A stretch of DNA of 64,000 nt from Cocleimonas flava. GTDB taxonomy: Bacteria; Pseudomonadota; Gammaproteobacteria; Thiotrichales; Thiotrichaceae. Positions 36,801-45,708 of this stretch are shown piece after piece (the stretch's first letter is position 1; each line of letters begins with the position of its first letter). The notes beneath the pieces are model-generated. The model searched no databases and was not told the DNA's origin. It saw only the letters and a list, made by a program, of their open reading frames with translations. The stretch is taken from NCBI RefSeq assembly GCF_004339015.1, contig NZ_SMFQ01000004.1, positions 124,001-188,000 on the forward strand. Reading direction: 5' to 3'. Made by a program: the position numbers and the translations under genes.

Positions 36801-37661
36801 TTATTTTCCATAGTTATGTGTGTGTGGACGTCTTCCCGCTCTATGCGTATGCGTAACAGAATTGGTCAGGCTATTAGCTGGATGCGTATGTGTGTAACCA
36901 ACGCCTCTACCATTACCCATACCCTTTTTATGACCCATGCCTTTACCCTGACAGCTATAACGATGCGCGTGTTTGCCTTTGCCATTTGGGTGCGCATGAG
37001 AAACCGAGCGTGTGCATTTGTTTGCAGGGTGCTTATGCTGATTTGCACTCATTTTTGCGTTACCTTGGCAACTATAACGATGTGCATGTTTGCCTTTGCC
37101 ATTTGGATGCGCGTGTGAGATCGAACGTGTGCATTTATTCGCTGGGTGCTTATGCTTATTCGCGCTCATTTTAGCGTTGCCCTGACAACTGTAACGATGC
37201 ACGTGCTCACGTTTACCATTTGGATGCGCATGCGAGATTGTGCGTGTACATTTATTCGCAGGATGCGTGTGCATATTCGCACTCTTTCTCATATTACCTT
37301 TACAGTTATAACTGTGTGAATGGGTACTCCCACCATTTGGGTGAGAATGAGAAACCGAACGTGTACATTTTTGTGCAGGGTGTGTATGTGCAACAGAAGG
37401 CTTTTTAGTAATCACTCTGCTGTTTGGCTTACAATCGTAACGATGTTTATGGGCATTGCCGCCATTGGGATGTGTATGTGTGATTGAATTCGTACATTTA
37501 TTAGCAGGGTGTGTATGTGCGATTCCTGTAGGAGCTATAGAGGTAACTTCATCTTGTGGTGATTGCTGACCAGTGAGAGTACCTGAGGTTTGAGAACATG
37601 CGCTAAGCATTAATCCCGAAAACAAGATAGTGCTTGTCGTGGATAATCGTTTTAAATTCAT
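36801..37661 (-). CDS. His/Cys-repeat lipoprotein (six tandem units)
   Basis: A 286-aa lipoprotein starting at the ATG with GGAAGAAG before it, rather than 11 codons further upstream. Lipobox LSAC, Cys at 22. Six units of 38-42 residues follow, consensus HxHPAxKCTxSxxHxHPNGxxxHxHxYxC: H49-C77, H92-C120, H131-C159, H170-C198, H209-C237, and a last unit (258-282) that has lost both cysteines. Each intact unit offers three HxH pairs and two cysteines, so the protein could hold several metal ions. The central units are nearly identical at DNA level, pointing to recent expansion. Neighbours DUF4198 and HupE suggest nickel or cobalt, but Zn or Cu cannot be excluded. Confidence 0.8.
   Translation of the reverse strand: MNLKRLSTTSTILFSGLMLSACSQTSGTLTGQQSPQDEVTSIAPTGIAHTHPANKCTNSITHTHPNGGNAHKHRYDCKPNSRVITKKPSVAHTHPAQKCTRSVSHSHPNGGSTHSHSYNCKGNMRKSANMHTHPANKCTRTISHAHPNGKREHVHRYSCQGNAKMSANKHKHPANKCTRSISHAHPNGKGKHAHRYSCQGNAKMSANQHKHPANKCTRSVSHAHPNGKGKHAHRYSCQGKGMGHKKGMGNGRGVGYTHTHPANSLTNSVTHTHRAGRRPHTHNYGK
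36871..37270. repeat. Tandem coding repeat, about 117-bp units
   Basis: Near-identical consecutive units inside the His/Cys-repeat lipoprotein gene; each encodes 39 residues. Reading frame is kept throughout. Confidence 0.8.
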
Positions 37662-37837
37662 ATCTTCTTCCTTGAATAATAATTTTTTTAACAAAAATAT
37701 TGTGATTTTATTTGTTTATTATTTTCTTTTAGATTTTTTATAGGCTCACAACCCCAGAACAATAAACCAAATACCCTTACAAATAAAGGTATTATGCTGG
37801 GCACTTATTGCGCAGCTGTTTTTGTATTATTCCGTTT

Positions 37838-38779
37838 CTACTTTATTGCCTGAAAAGTCATCGAAGCCCATAAACTTTCCCATACTGCATTATATTTGTG
37901 GCTTGTCTCAGTGTCTGGTTCAATCATTTTTACAGCATTGATCAAATACTCACTGTTCTCTTTCAAGGGTAAATTAAGAATACCTTTCTCATCCGTGAAA
38001 TAGGAAGTGTGCACAACGTCATCAATTTTTTTGTTTTCTGTTGTTTTGCCTTTTGTTGTTTTGCTTTTTGTTGTTTTGTTTTTTGTTTCTTTGGATGTAG
38101 CTTCACTAGATGAAGGTTCCTTTGTAAACTTATTGAAAACATTCACTTTAATACCTGCGTAAGGTTTACCTTCCGATAATAACTGCAGCTTGATACTACC
38201 TTTAATTTCATAAGGATTAGTAAGAGCTACCCATTCAAGAGGCATCCCTAAAGGCTTATCCTGACCTAAGCCATTACCCACTTTGACCAGCGATTTAGGA
38301 AAACGACGATAGACTTCAGAAAAACCTGACTCAGGCAGGTTGCGATCCTTATGCGCTTGAAATACCCACTCAAGCCCTTCTGCGTTCAGGAACTTCTCGA
38401 ATATTTCTCGATCCTTATACGTCAATTTTGATCTAGTCGTCATTGCAGATAAAATCAATAGTCCCTCTTCCTGAATATTCGTTTGAATAGCGGGCAAAGA
38501 ACCTAAACGTGGCGATAAAAGATGCGTTTTACCATTAATGGTGTAATTCAATCGTTGGTAACTGGAGTGTAAATAGGCGTAGTTATTCCCCTTGAAATCC
38601 TGCCCGACCTTTTCATAAGCAAGCAATTTATCACCAGCAGCAATTTCATAGTTGAGCGGTTCCAGCCACATTTCATGCGCCAAAACATTATTAAAGCACA
38701 TATATATAACAAATAATATCAGACACTTAGAAGCAGCATCTCCACCTCTGAATTGTCTCTTTCTTTTAATCAAAAACAC
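37838..38779 (-). CDS. DUF4198 family periplasmic protein
   Basis: A protein of about 313 aa, if started at GTG 38779, which leaves a normal signal peptide (basic KRKR, then KCLILFVIYMCF, ending VLA/HE). An ATG at 38833 would overlap the start codon of the divergent HupE gene. The mature part begins HEMWLEP, the usual DUF4198 start, and continues with WVALTNP and a C-terminal carboxypeptidase-regulatory-like fold. DUF4198 proteins are linked to nickel and cobalt transport (NikM-like). A Lys/Thr-rich insert is encoded by a 15-bp tandem repeat. Confidence 0.75.
   Translation of the reverse strand: MFLIKRKRQFRGGDAASKCLILFVIYMCFNNVLAHEMWLEPLNYEIAAGDKLLAYEKVGQDFKGNNYAYLHSSYQRLNYTINGKTHLLSPRLGSLPAIQTNIQEEGLLILSAMTTRSKLTYKDREIFEKFLNAEGLEWVFQAHKDRNLPESGFSEVYRRFPKSLVKVGNGLGQDKPLGMPLEWVALTNPYEIKGSIKLQLLSEGKPYAGIKVNVFNKFTKEPSSSEATSKETKNKTTKSKTTKGKTTENKKIDDVVHTSYFTDEKGILNLPLKENSEYLINAVKMIEPDTETSHKYNAVWESLWASMTFQAIK
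38040..38084. repeat. 15-bp tandem repeat inside the DUF4198 gene
   Basis: Three copies of GTTGTTTTGCCTTTT-type units (38040, 38055, 38070) encode a Lys/Thr-rich low-complexity loop. In-frame, so the number of copies could vary without breaking the protein. Confidence 0.8.
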
Positions 38780-38827
38780 GGTATGATTCGATCCTTTAGT
38801 TTTTAATGAGTAGCCAAGATACGCATT

Positions 38828-40027
38828 ATGCATTTACTCCATCGCCCACAGCAAGACACTATATTCAATAGCATAATTAAGTTTAGCTTACTGTTTTTAT
38901 TATTCTTTTCTTCTGTAGCAAGCGCACATGAAATACGCCCGGCGATTGTAGATTTCACTTTTAATAAGGCCGGCTATTACCAACTAATCATTCAACAAAA
39001 CATTGAAGCACTGTTAGCACAGGTAGGCGATCAACACGATGATACCGAGCAATCTGAAAATGCAGCGAAATACGATCGATTAAGGCAGCTTCCAGCGGAA
39101 GAACTTACTCAGGAATTTGAAAAATTTAGCGAAACTTTCTTGAGCAAAATGACACTTAAATTCGACGGCAAAGAAGAGCCCGTTCGTATTCTGGATATCG
39201 AAGTTCCAGAAGTTGGCGACCTCGATTTAGCGCGTGATTCGGTCATCAATATTGCTGGATTAATTCCTGAAGGGGTCAAAAGCCTCAGTTGGCAATGGGA
39301 CAAAAGCTTTGGTAATGCGGTTTTCAGAGTAAGTTCGGAGGACAATCCAGATTTATATTCATCCTATCTTACTGAAGGTAAAGGCAGTGATCCGGTGGTT
39401 ATTGGTCTTGATTGCTCAATTGCGGAAAACCAGTCTCAGGCAGGCTGCGCATCACAAACGGGATGGTGGCAAACACTCGTCAATTACATCGCTGTTGGCT
39501 TCGATCATATCGTTCCGAAGGGTTTAGATCATATTCTTTTTGTTGTTGGTTTATTTCTGTTAAGCACTCGATTAAAACCACTGTTAATCCAGGTCACGAG
39601 TTTCACACTGGCTCACAGTGTCACGCTTGCCTTAGGTATTTTCGGTGTAATTTCGATCTCTCCTGCGATCGTAGAACCACTGATAGCCGCCTCCATTGTG
39701 TATGTCTGTGTGGAAAATATATTCCATGAAAGACTCAGTCGGCTACGCCCCGTTCTGGTATTCCTATTTGGTTTATTACATGGGCTCGGCTTTGCTAGCG
39801 TTCTGACAGAATTTGGCTTAACGCAGGGTAATTTCGTCAGCGGACTCATCGGATTCAATATTGGTGTCGAACTAGGACAACTCAGCGTGATTGCCGCGTG
39901 TTTCCTTCTGTTCGGTTACTGGTTCGGTAAAAAGAGCTGGTATCACGCCAGAATTACCATTCCGGCGTCTATTGTGATTGCACTTATCGCTGCTTACTGG
40001 TTTATAGAGCGCGTTGGGTGGATTTAG
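38828..40027 (+). CDS. HupE/UreJ_2-type membrane protein
   Basis: A 399-aa protein with a signal peptide (about 1-34, ASAHE), a periplasmic N-terminal domain (35-200) and a C-terminal HupE/UreJ_2 membrane domain (about 215-395) of six or seven helices. Intramembrane motifs FDHIVPKGLDHILF, SFTLAHSVTLALG and LLHGLGFASVL carry the histidines and aspartates expected for Ni/Co (or another metal) passage. Divergent from the DUF4198 gene; the two ATGs meet in the palindrome ATGCAT. Likely partner of the neighbouring periplasmic proteins. Confidence 0.85.
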   Translation: MHLLHRPQQDTIFNSIIKFSLLFLLFFSSVASAHEIRPAIVDFTFNKAGYYQLIIQQNIEALLAQVGDQHDDTEQSENAAKYDRLRQLPAEELTQEFEKFSETFLSKMTLKFDGKEEPVRILDIEVPEVGDLDLARDSVINIAGLIPEGVKSLSWQWDKSFGNAVFRVSSEDNPDLYSSYLTEGKGSDPVVIGLDCSIAENQSQAGCASQTGWWQTLVNYIAVGFDHIVPKGLDHILFVVGLFLLSTRLKPLLIQVTSFTLAHSVTLALGIFGVISISPAIVEPLIAASIVYVCVENIFHERLSRLRPVLVFLFGLLHGLGFASVLTEFGLTQGNFVSGLIGFNIGVELGQLSVIAACFLLFGYWFGKKSWYHARITIPASIVIALIAAYWFIERVGWI

Positions 40028-40038
40028 CAAAGAGCAAA

Positions 40039-40087
40039 GGCACCTCCCCACTTTGAGGCACTTTTTTTAAGTGGGAAGGTGCCTTAA
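40039..40087. terminator. Folded-back dispersed element acting as bidirectional terminator
   Basis: AAGGCACCTCCCCACTT (40038-40054) pairs with 40069-40085 at 16 of 17 positions, with a loop that contains the GAGGCAC and T-run of the repeat. It lies between convergent genes. The first half is a copy of the dispersed element (variant CACCTCCCCACTT). Confidence 0.75.
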
Positions 40088-40100
40088 CATAAAACGTTAA

Positions 40101-41144
40101 TTAAACCAGTTTAATACTGTCTTTCTCGATAAGGATTAAACGTCGCTTGTAAAGAGCACCTAAAGCCTTCTTATAGGCTTTCTTGCTCACTCTAAACTGT
40201 GCGTAAATATCATCGGGAGAACTTTTATCTGTCAGTGATGACGAGCCGCCCTGTTCTTTAATATGATCCAATATTTGATTCGCCAAATCTGATCGTGTTT
40301 TTTCAGAAGGTAAATTTAAGCTCAAATCCAGTTTATTATCCGCGCGTACTGTTTTGATATAACCTTTGAATTTATCACCAATATTTAATGGTTGTGGTAA
40401 CTCACTCTTATACAACAAACCGACATAGGTTGTACCAACAACGGCCTTATAACCTAACTCTGTTTCGGCGTAGACCATGAGATCAACCGCTTGTTCTGCT
40501 TGATGCGAATGTGATTCTTCCAGCAGGAATTTATCCAGCTTTGAAGACGCCATGATACGTCCGCTATGCTCATCGAGATACACTCGAACCACATAGGACT
40601 TACCCTTTTCCATCTTCACGTCTTGCTCGGCGTAAGGCACGAACAAATCCTTCATCAAGCCGATATCCATGAAGGCGCCGACTTTATTCACATCTACCAC
40701 TTTTAAAAAGGCACATTCATCCACCTGGGCCAATGGAATTTCGGTAGTTGCTATGATGCGATCTTCTGAATCGTAATAGATGAAAACTTTGAGTAGATCA
40801 TCGACCTTACAATTTTCTGGCTCGTAGCGCTTTGGTAATAAGATTTCATCGCTTTGCGAACTGGCAGAAAGGTATGCGCCAAATGGCAAACGCTTTACTA
40901 CACTCAAAACATTGGTTCTGCCTATTCTGACGCGTTTGAAAAGATGTAAATTATCATCTTCTATTACCGTTTCTTCGCTATCAGCTTGTTTGTAGTCGGC
41001 CTGTTTGTAGTCGGCCTTTTTATAGTCGTCTTGTTCATGGCTGATCGTTTCGTGATCGCTAGCTTCGTGATCATTCTGTTTATCCGCCGAAGAAGTGTCA
41101 GATGGTTTTTTGCCTTTAATTCCGCCGTAATGACTCTTACTCAT
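40101..41144 (-). CDS. CvfB-like S1-type RNA-binding protein
   Basis: A protein of about 347 aa, start at the ATG 41144 that overlaps the end of the upstream helicase gene by 8 bases and has AAAGGTGA before it. Residues about 75-345 match the CvfB/YitL family: three S1-like domains (VLSVVKRLPFGAYLSA, LKVVDVNKVGAFMDIGL, YVGLLYKSEL) and a winged helix at the end (YAQFRVSKKAYKKALGALYKRRLI). The first 70 residues are a charged tail with a DYKQA repeat encoded by 15-bp units. Probably translated with the DEAD-box helicase gene. Confidence 0.88.
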   Translation of the reverse strand: MSKSHYGGIKGKKPSDTSSADKQNDHEASDHETISHEQDDYKKADYKQADYKQADSEETVIEDDNLHLFKRVRIGRTNVLSVVKRLPFGAYLSASSQSDEILLPKRYEPENCKVDDLLKVFIYYDSEDRIIATTEIPLAQVDECAFLKVVDVNKVGAFMDIGLMKDLFVPYAEQDVKMEKGKSYVVRVYLDEHSGRIMASSKLDKFLLEESHSHQAEQAVDLMVYAETELGYKAVVGTTYVGLLYKSELPQPLNIGDKFKGYIKTVRADNKLDLSLNLPSEKTRSDLANQILDHIKEQGGSSSLTDKSSPDDIYAQFRVSKKAYKKALGALYKRRLILIEKDSIKLV

Positions 41145-42732
41145 CAGAATCACCTTTGTTATTTTTGGGTAGAACCCTTGTGTATAAAGAGCTTCCGTCT
41201 ACTTTTTCTGGCTTAGCCGTTTCTTTCTCTGTTTTTGGCTTTGCCGCTGGTTTCTTAGCAGCAGAAGCAGGTTTATCAACACTTTTAGCCTTGGTATCTG
41301 CAACATCCGTATTTTTTGTTTTGCCATACAGGGATGGTTTTTCTGCCTGTTTATTGTCAGAGGACATAGACTTGGATTCAGACTTAGCTGTATCTGTCTT
41401 GTTACCAGACGTTTTTAATCGGGCTTTTTTAGAGAGTTTATTTTTCTTATTCTTTGGTTTTTTCTTTTTCTTAACACTCACAGGTATTTGAGGAGCCGTT
41501 GCATCTGCTTCAAACCCTTCGATTTGTTCGCGTTCTAATCGAATCCCATTGCGCTTTTCGATAACACTAAAATGCTGATATTCATCGTGAGAAATCAATG
41601 AGATTGCCATTCCATCTTCACCCGCTCGGCCTGTTCTGCCAATGCGGTGCGTATAATCATTCGGTGATCGTGGTAATTCGTAGTTGATGACACAGGGTAA
41701 TTCTTCGATATCAATACCGCGGCCTGCGACATCAGTCGCAATCAAAACTCTTGACGTACCCGCTTTAAAATCACGAAGTGCGCCAGCGCGTGCATATTGG
41801 TGTTGATTGCCATGCATGGCGCTTGCATCTACGCCGAGTTTTTCTAACTTCATCACCAGATTGTCGCAACTGCGTTTCGCGCTACAAAATACCAACACCT
41901 GTTTCCAGTCATTGGTTTTTAATAAATGCGCCAATAATTCGGGCTTTCGCGAATGATTAACGGTGATAACGCGTTGCTCGGTATTCACGTCATCGTATAA
42001 ATCATCGACGTTTATGATTTCTGGCTCATTCATGATTCTACGTACCAGTTTACGAATACTTGGCGGGAAGGTTGCCGTGAACATGAGATTCTGTCTGCCA
42101 GCTGGAAGCTTAGCCATAATTTGATCAATTTCTTCCGCAAAATCACCTTTCATCAAACGATCTACTTCATCGATAACCAGTGTTTTCGCCTGATGCAATA
42201 GAATCGCATTATTCTTTTCTAAATCCAGTAAACGCCCAGGAGTTGAAACCAAAACATCAGCGCCACCGCGTAAAGCTATCATCTGCGGGTTAATTTTAAC
42301 CCCGCCAAACACACTCAAGCACTTGACCTTAGGTTCGATATTAATCGCGAAACGTTCGAACTCTTCGCGTATCTGAATCGCTAATTCGCGGGTTGGTACA
42401 AGGATCAGAACACCCACTACATTGGATTTATCCAAACGTTGCTTCTTAGCAATTTTAGCGGCTTTCTGACGCAGAATTTTTTCCAGCAATGGCAATACAA
42501 ACGCAGCAGTTTTACCCGAACCAGTTTCGGCACGCGCCAGTACATCTTTGCCATTTAAAATCGCAGGAATTGAATCATTCTGAACATCGGTAGGTTCTTT
42601 GAAACCTGCCTCCTGTATTGCAGAATAAATCGAGGGAGATAGAGTAAACGACTTAAAGTCAGCTTTAGCGGGTGTATTTTTCATGGGTGCTCGTGGTATC
42701 AGGGGAGATTTAGGAGAAGGGAGAATAGTCAC
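41137..42732 (-). CDS. DEAD-box RNA helicase
   Basis: A 531-aa helicase of the RhlE/DbpA kind. Q motif near residues 28-53, AETGSGKT, PTRELAIQ, motif II as DEVD (IDEVDRLM) in place of DEAD, FTATFP (SAT variant), and HRIGRTGRAGE. The tail from about 400 is Lys/Ala-rich low complexity, probably for RNA contact. GTG 42732 follows AGGTAGAA; ATG at 42684 is an alternative. Coupled to the CvfB-like gene, which suggests a role in RNA handling or ribosome assembly. Confidence 0.92.
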   Translation of the reverse strand: MTILPSPKSPLIPRAPMKNTPAKADFKSFTLSPSIYSAIQEAGFKEPTDVQNDSIPAILNGKDVLARAETGSGKTAAFVLPLLEKILRQKAAKIAKKQRLDKSNVVGVLILVPTRELAIQIREEFERFAINIEPKVKCLSVFGGVKINPQMIALRGGADVLVSTPGRLLDLEKNNAILLHQAKTLVIDEVDRLMKGDFAEEIDQIMAKLPAGRQNLMFTATFPPSIRKLVRRIMNEPEIINVDDLYDDVNTEQRVITVNHSRKPELLAHLLKTNDWKQVLVFCSAKRSCDNLVMKLEKLGVDASAMHGNQHQYARAGALRDFKAGTSRVLIATDVAGRGIDIEELPCVINYELPRSPNDYTHRIGRTGRAGEDGMAISLISHDEYQHFSVIEKRNGIRLEREQIEGFEADATAPQIPVSVKKKKKPKNKKNKLSKKARLKTSGNKTDTAKSESKSMSSDNKQAEKPSLYGKTKNTDVADTKAKSVDKPASAAKKPAAKPKTEKETAKPEKVDGSSLYTRVLPKNNKGDSDE

Positions 42733-42845
42733 TTCTACCTAAAACAAAATAAGAGCGCTATTCTAACGTAAAACCAAGATAACTATTACTAAAACCTCGT
42801 TAAAGACCTATAAATCCTAATATTATTTAATCCTCATTAAATTAG

Positions 42846-42873
42846 GTCACCCCCCTTCTTATAGGCCATATTT
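42846..42873 (+). repeat. Short C6-TACTT dispersed element (variant)
   Basis: CACCCCCCTTCTTATAGGCC, with the terminal T-run degenerated to ATATTTAT; lies between divergent genes. Confidence 0.7.
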
Positions 42874-42981
42874 ATCAGTCACTTAGAATTACTTGTTAAT
42901 TACAGAAACAATCAAACAACTGAAAATACGTCTAATTTCTACTAAGCTTTCAACAATTACTACAAGCATAAGAGGCGAGAG

Positions 42982-43383
42982 ATGAAATCTGAAGCATTTG
43001 TAGAAAGTACCAACAAACGTTATACACAAACAATAACAACGGGAAATCATACCCTGATTGCCGATGAACCCACGGAGCTGGGTGGGGATGACAAAGGACC
43101 TGCGCCTTTCGATTATTTATTGTCTGCGCTGGGCAGTTGTACTTCTATCACGTTAAGTATGTATGCCGAACGCAAAAATATTCAACTCGATGTAATCACC
43201 GTTCGTTTAACCTATATTCCGCCTAATGAAATAGACGGCAGTAGCTCACGCATTATTCGTAAGATTCATTTAGAAGGTGATTTTACCGATGAGCAAGAAC
43301 ACCGCATGCTGGAAATTGCGGACCGTTGCCCGATTCATAAAACATTGCGATCGAATGTCGATATCATGAGTAGTTTTGAGTGA
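42982..43383 (+). CDS. OsmC/Ohr family protein
   Basis: A 133-aa protein of the OsmC superfamily, which removes organic hydroperoxides with two reactive cysteines. C53 (LGSCTSITL) and C116 (ADRCPIHKTL) are both present, and the surrounding segments match the YhfA/OsmC-like branch. GAGGCGAG precedes the ATG. The next gene starts 42 bases downstream and may be cotranscribed. Confidence 0.92.
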   Translation: MKSEAFVESTNKRYTQTITTGNHTLIADEPTELGGDDKGPAPFDYLLSALGSCTSITLSMYAERKNIQLDVITVRLTYIPPNEIDGSSSRIIRKIHLEGDFTDEQEHRMLEIADRCPIHKTLRSNVDIMSSFE

Positions 43384-43425
43384 TTCATGATCTAATACGA
43401 TTATACATACATTCGAGAATTTTCA

Positions 43426-43893
43426 ATGAAAGCAGGCTATTTAGTGATAGAAGCTCCACCAAAAGGTACGGACGATTCGGGGTTGGTAAAGTTATTAAGT
43501 TGGGATCAGTTACCTGATGCCGCTGATCCAAATCAGGACGATACGAATCAGGCAAACTACCCTGAAAATGTCCATTATGTGGCACGATTCAACGATATTC
43601 TGGCGGCTGGCATGCACTTCCATAACGGCTTGCGTCGCCAACTGGTTGATATCAATGAAAAAACTTATCGAGCTGAATTAACTCACGCCATAGCGGTGAT
43701 AGAGGCTGAAAGTGATTTACGCCATGAGCGTATCTGGATGGATCCGGCAATTGATCAGAATGACTTAGAAGCGATCAATCAAGACGCTGACAAGATTCGC
43801 TCAAAGAAAAAGAAAATCAATTTAGCGATTAAAATTCTGGGAATCTTTGCGGTTGCTTTATTGATCTTTAACGCAGTAACATCAGTCATATAA
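43426..43893 (+). CDS. Hypothetical protein with C-terminal membrane anchor
   Basis: A 155-aa protein: cytoplasmic domain (1-125) with HYVARFNDILAAGMHFHNGLRRQ, then basic RSKKKK and one membrane segment at about 133-150. It looks like a tail-anchored protein. No family recognised. Possibly in an operon with the OsmC gene; a strong terminator follows. Confidence 0.7.
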   Translation: MKAGYLVIEAPPKGTDDSGLVKLLSWDQLPDAADPNQDDTNQANYPENVHYVARFNDILAAGMHFHNGLRRQLVDINEKTYRAELTHAIAVIEAESDLRHERIWMDPAIDQNDLEAINQDADKIRSKKKKINLAIKILGIFAVALLIFNAVTSVI

Positions 43894-43921
43894 AATGACT
43901 CCATTTGTAGTCCTAATAAAT

Positions 43922-43959
43922 AATCAAAAAATGCCACAAATTTGTGGCGTTTTTTGATT
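43922..43959. terminator. Bidirectional terminator
   Basis: GCCACAAATTTGTGGC (43933-43948) is a perfect hairpin, extended outward by A/T-rich arms (AATCAAAAAA and TTTTTTGATT). It separates two convergent genes. Confidence 0.88.
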
Positions 43960-43973
43960 AATGATCTAATTAA

Positions 43974-44585
43974 TTATCTAGTTCTAGCATTATGCTTTTT
44001 GCGATATATATTTTTTGATGCGCGATTCTGATGTTTATGAATTCTTATACGCTCACGCTTGGTAAAAGTACCATCTGCTTTTAAACGGCGCTTCTGATGG
44101 TTAATTCGTTTTTGCTGATGACCTAGTCTAAACGCTTCGCCTCTTGTTAACTCACCCGAACGTATGCCCTGACCAATCCGTCTTGTCTGATTGTATTGTC
44201 GATGGTTTATTCCGGGGTTTCTAATGCCTGGCCTATTTGCACCCTGCACTTGTCGATCATGCTTTTGCACATAAATGCTTTTAGATGACTTGAGTAAATC
44301 TCGGTGAATTACGGCTCGTTCACGACGTGTAAATTGATCATCCGATTTAAAACGTTGCTCTTTATGGTAAATTTTTCCTTGTTGTTTACCCAGACGCCAT
44401 GCTTCTTTACCGGTAAGTTCGCCAGAATCTACACCTTGTAAAATGCGGTCTTTCTGGTTCTGTTGTTTTGTATCTATGCCTGGGCTATTGGTATTTGCAA
44501 CTGCCACTTGGGTAAAAAATGCGGAAGTAAGTAATAAGCTAAATGCGCTTAATGCTACAATTTTGTTTTTGTTAAATAATTTCAT
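43974..44585 (-). CDS. Secreted basic protein with duplicated helical domain
   Basis: A 203-aa exported protein. Signal peptide about 1-30 (VAVA/NT). Two similar helical units follow (about 38-105 and 125-200), each with GELTxxEAxRLGxQQ, then KADGTFTKRER-type and IHRDL/IHKHQ segments, ending SKxIYxxKH. Very rich in Lys, Arg and His. Similar small periplasmic proteins occur in many proteobacteria without known function. It is divergent from the sigma-factor operon, with 209 bases between. Confidence 0.7.
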   Translation of the reverse strand: MKLFNKNKIVALSAFSLLLTSAFFTQVAVANTNSPGIDTKQQNQKDRILQGVDSGELTGKEAWRLGKQQGKIYHKEQRFKSDDQFTRRERAVIHRDLLKSSKSIYVQKHDRQVQGANRPGIRNPGINHRQYNQTRRIGQGIRSGELTRGEAFRLGHQQKRINHQKRRLKADGTFTKRERIRIHKHQNRASKNIYRKKHNARTR

Positions 44586-44794
44586 AATAGTATCCTCGTT
44601 GTTAATTGGAAGCGTGGTTAATAGGAAGCTTGTTTAACACTTTAAGTAATTTATATAGAGTGGAATTATCCGCCTATGCCCTTTACAACGAGTTACCTTG
44701 AATTCGGTTGACAATTTTTTTTAAAAGAATTTTTTATCTTTGTTTGTCAACCAAAACTGAGATCGTGCGTTATCTAGATAAACAGGAATAATTT

Positions 44795-45364
44795 TTGAAT
44801 ACTGATAACGACAATACCTTTGAGAATCTCGAGCAATTCTTAATCCATAGTGAAAAGCGAGCTTTCATTATGGCGCGAGTTGCAACCAGAGATGAGGACG
44901 TTGCCTTAGATATCGTTCAAGATGCGATGATCAAACTGGTGAGTAAGTATTCAAATAAAAACAGCCATGAATGGCCACCTTTGTTTTACCGAATTGTGCA
45001 AAGTAGAATTAATGACTGGCACCGCCGGCAAAAAGTAAGAAACCGTTGGCGCAGTTGGTTAGGAAACGACAAATTGTCCTCTCAAGGTGAAGGTTTTAGA
45101 GATTCACCATTAGAAAACAAAAGCAATGAAAATGACCAATTACCCGAGGACAATACAAGTAGTTTTGAGTTTAGCGAAAAAGTTGAGGTGGCAGTCAGCG
45201 CATTACCCCTCAGGCAGCAACAGGCATTTATGCTTCGGGCCTGGGAAGAAATGAGCACAAAAGAAACTGCTAATGCCATGAAATGTTCTGAAGGTAGCGT
45301 TAAAACACACTATTCAAGAGCACTTTCTAGCTTAAGAGCGAGTTTAGAGGAATTTTCTTTATGA
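44795..45364 (+). CDS. ECF-type RNA polymerase sigma factor
   Basis: A 189-aa sigma-70 family factor. Region 2 lies at about 25-80 (DIVQDAMIKLVSKY, PLFYRIVQSRINDWHR) and region 4 at about 130-185 (ALPLRQQQAFMLRAWEEMSTKETANAMKCSEGSVKTH). The TTG start is supported by AGGA seven bases upstream. Its stop overlaps the start of the DUF3619 gene (ATGA), as does every junction in this four-gene operon. Confidence 0.9.
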   Translation: MNTDNDNTFENLEQFLIHSEKRAFIMARVATRDEDVALDIVQDAMIKLVSKYSNKNSHEWPPLFYRIVQSRINDWHRRQKVRNRWRSWLGNDKLSSQGEGFRDSPLENKSNENDQLPEDNTSSFEFSEKVEVAVSALPLRQQQAFMLRAWEEMSTKETANAMKCSEGSVKTHYSRALSSLRASLEEFSL

Positions 45365-45708
45365 CAAACAAAGATAATCAATCAAATATTAGTCAACATG
45401 CAAAGCAGGCATTTGACCAACAAGTCGAATCACTCAATAGTGATACTGCGCAGCGCTTGCGTGAAGCACGCAATATAGCCTTATCTCAAACAGAAAAAAG
45501 TGTTTGGCTTTCTAAAAAATGGCTGACTGGTGCAGGTGCAGGATTGGCAATCGCCAGCGTCCTGGCTTTTATGATTGTACCTCAGTTAACTGCTAGCAAG
45601 CTCTCACCACTTGAAGATCTTGATATGCTTAGTGCTGATGTAGATATGGATTTATACACGCAACTCGATTTTTATCAATGGTTGGATGAGTCACTGGATG
45701 AAAGCTAA
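45361..45708 (+). CDS. DUF3619 family membrane protein, likely anti-sigma partner
   Basis: A 115-aa protein with a cytoplasmic N-terminal helix domain (1-50), one membrane segment (about 56-75) and a short acidic periplasmic tail. This matches DUF3619, which sits next to ECF sigma genes. By position and shape it probably acts as the anti-sigma factor or its regulator (inference). Confidence 0.8.
   Translation: MTNKDNQSNISQHAKQAFDQQVESLNSDTAQRLREARNIALSQTEKSVWLSKKWLTGAGAGLAIASVLAFMIVPQLTASKLSPLEDLDMLSADVDMDLYTQLDFYQWLDESLDES

Noticed and set aside
36816-37408. Several open frames antisense to the His/Cys-repeat gene, and a repeat pattern that could suggest a CRISPR array
   Set aside because: The repeats are in-frame coding units of about 117 bp without unique spacers; the antisense frames merely follow the periodicity.
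41156-41491. 111-codon open frame antisense to the tail of the DEAD-box helicase
   Set aside because: Leu/Phe/Ser runs arise from the Lys/Ala-rich low-complexity tail on the other strand.
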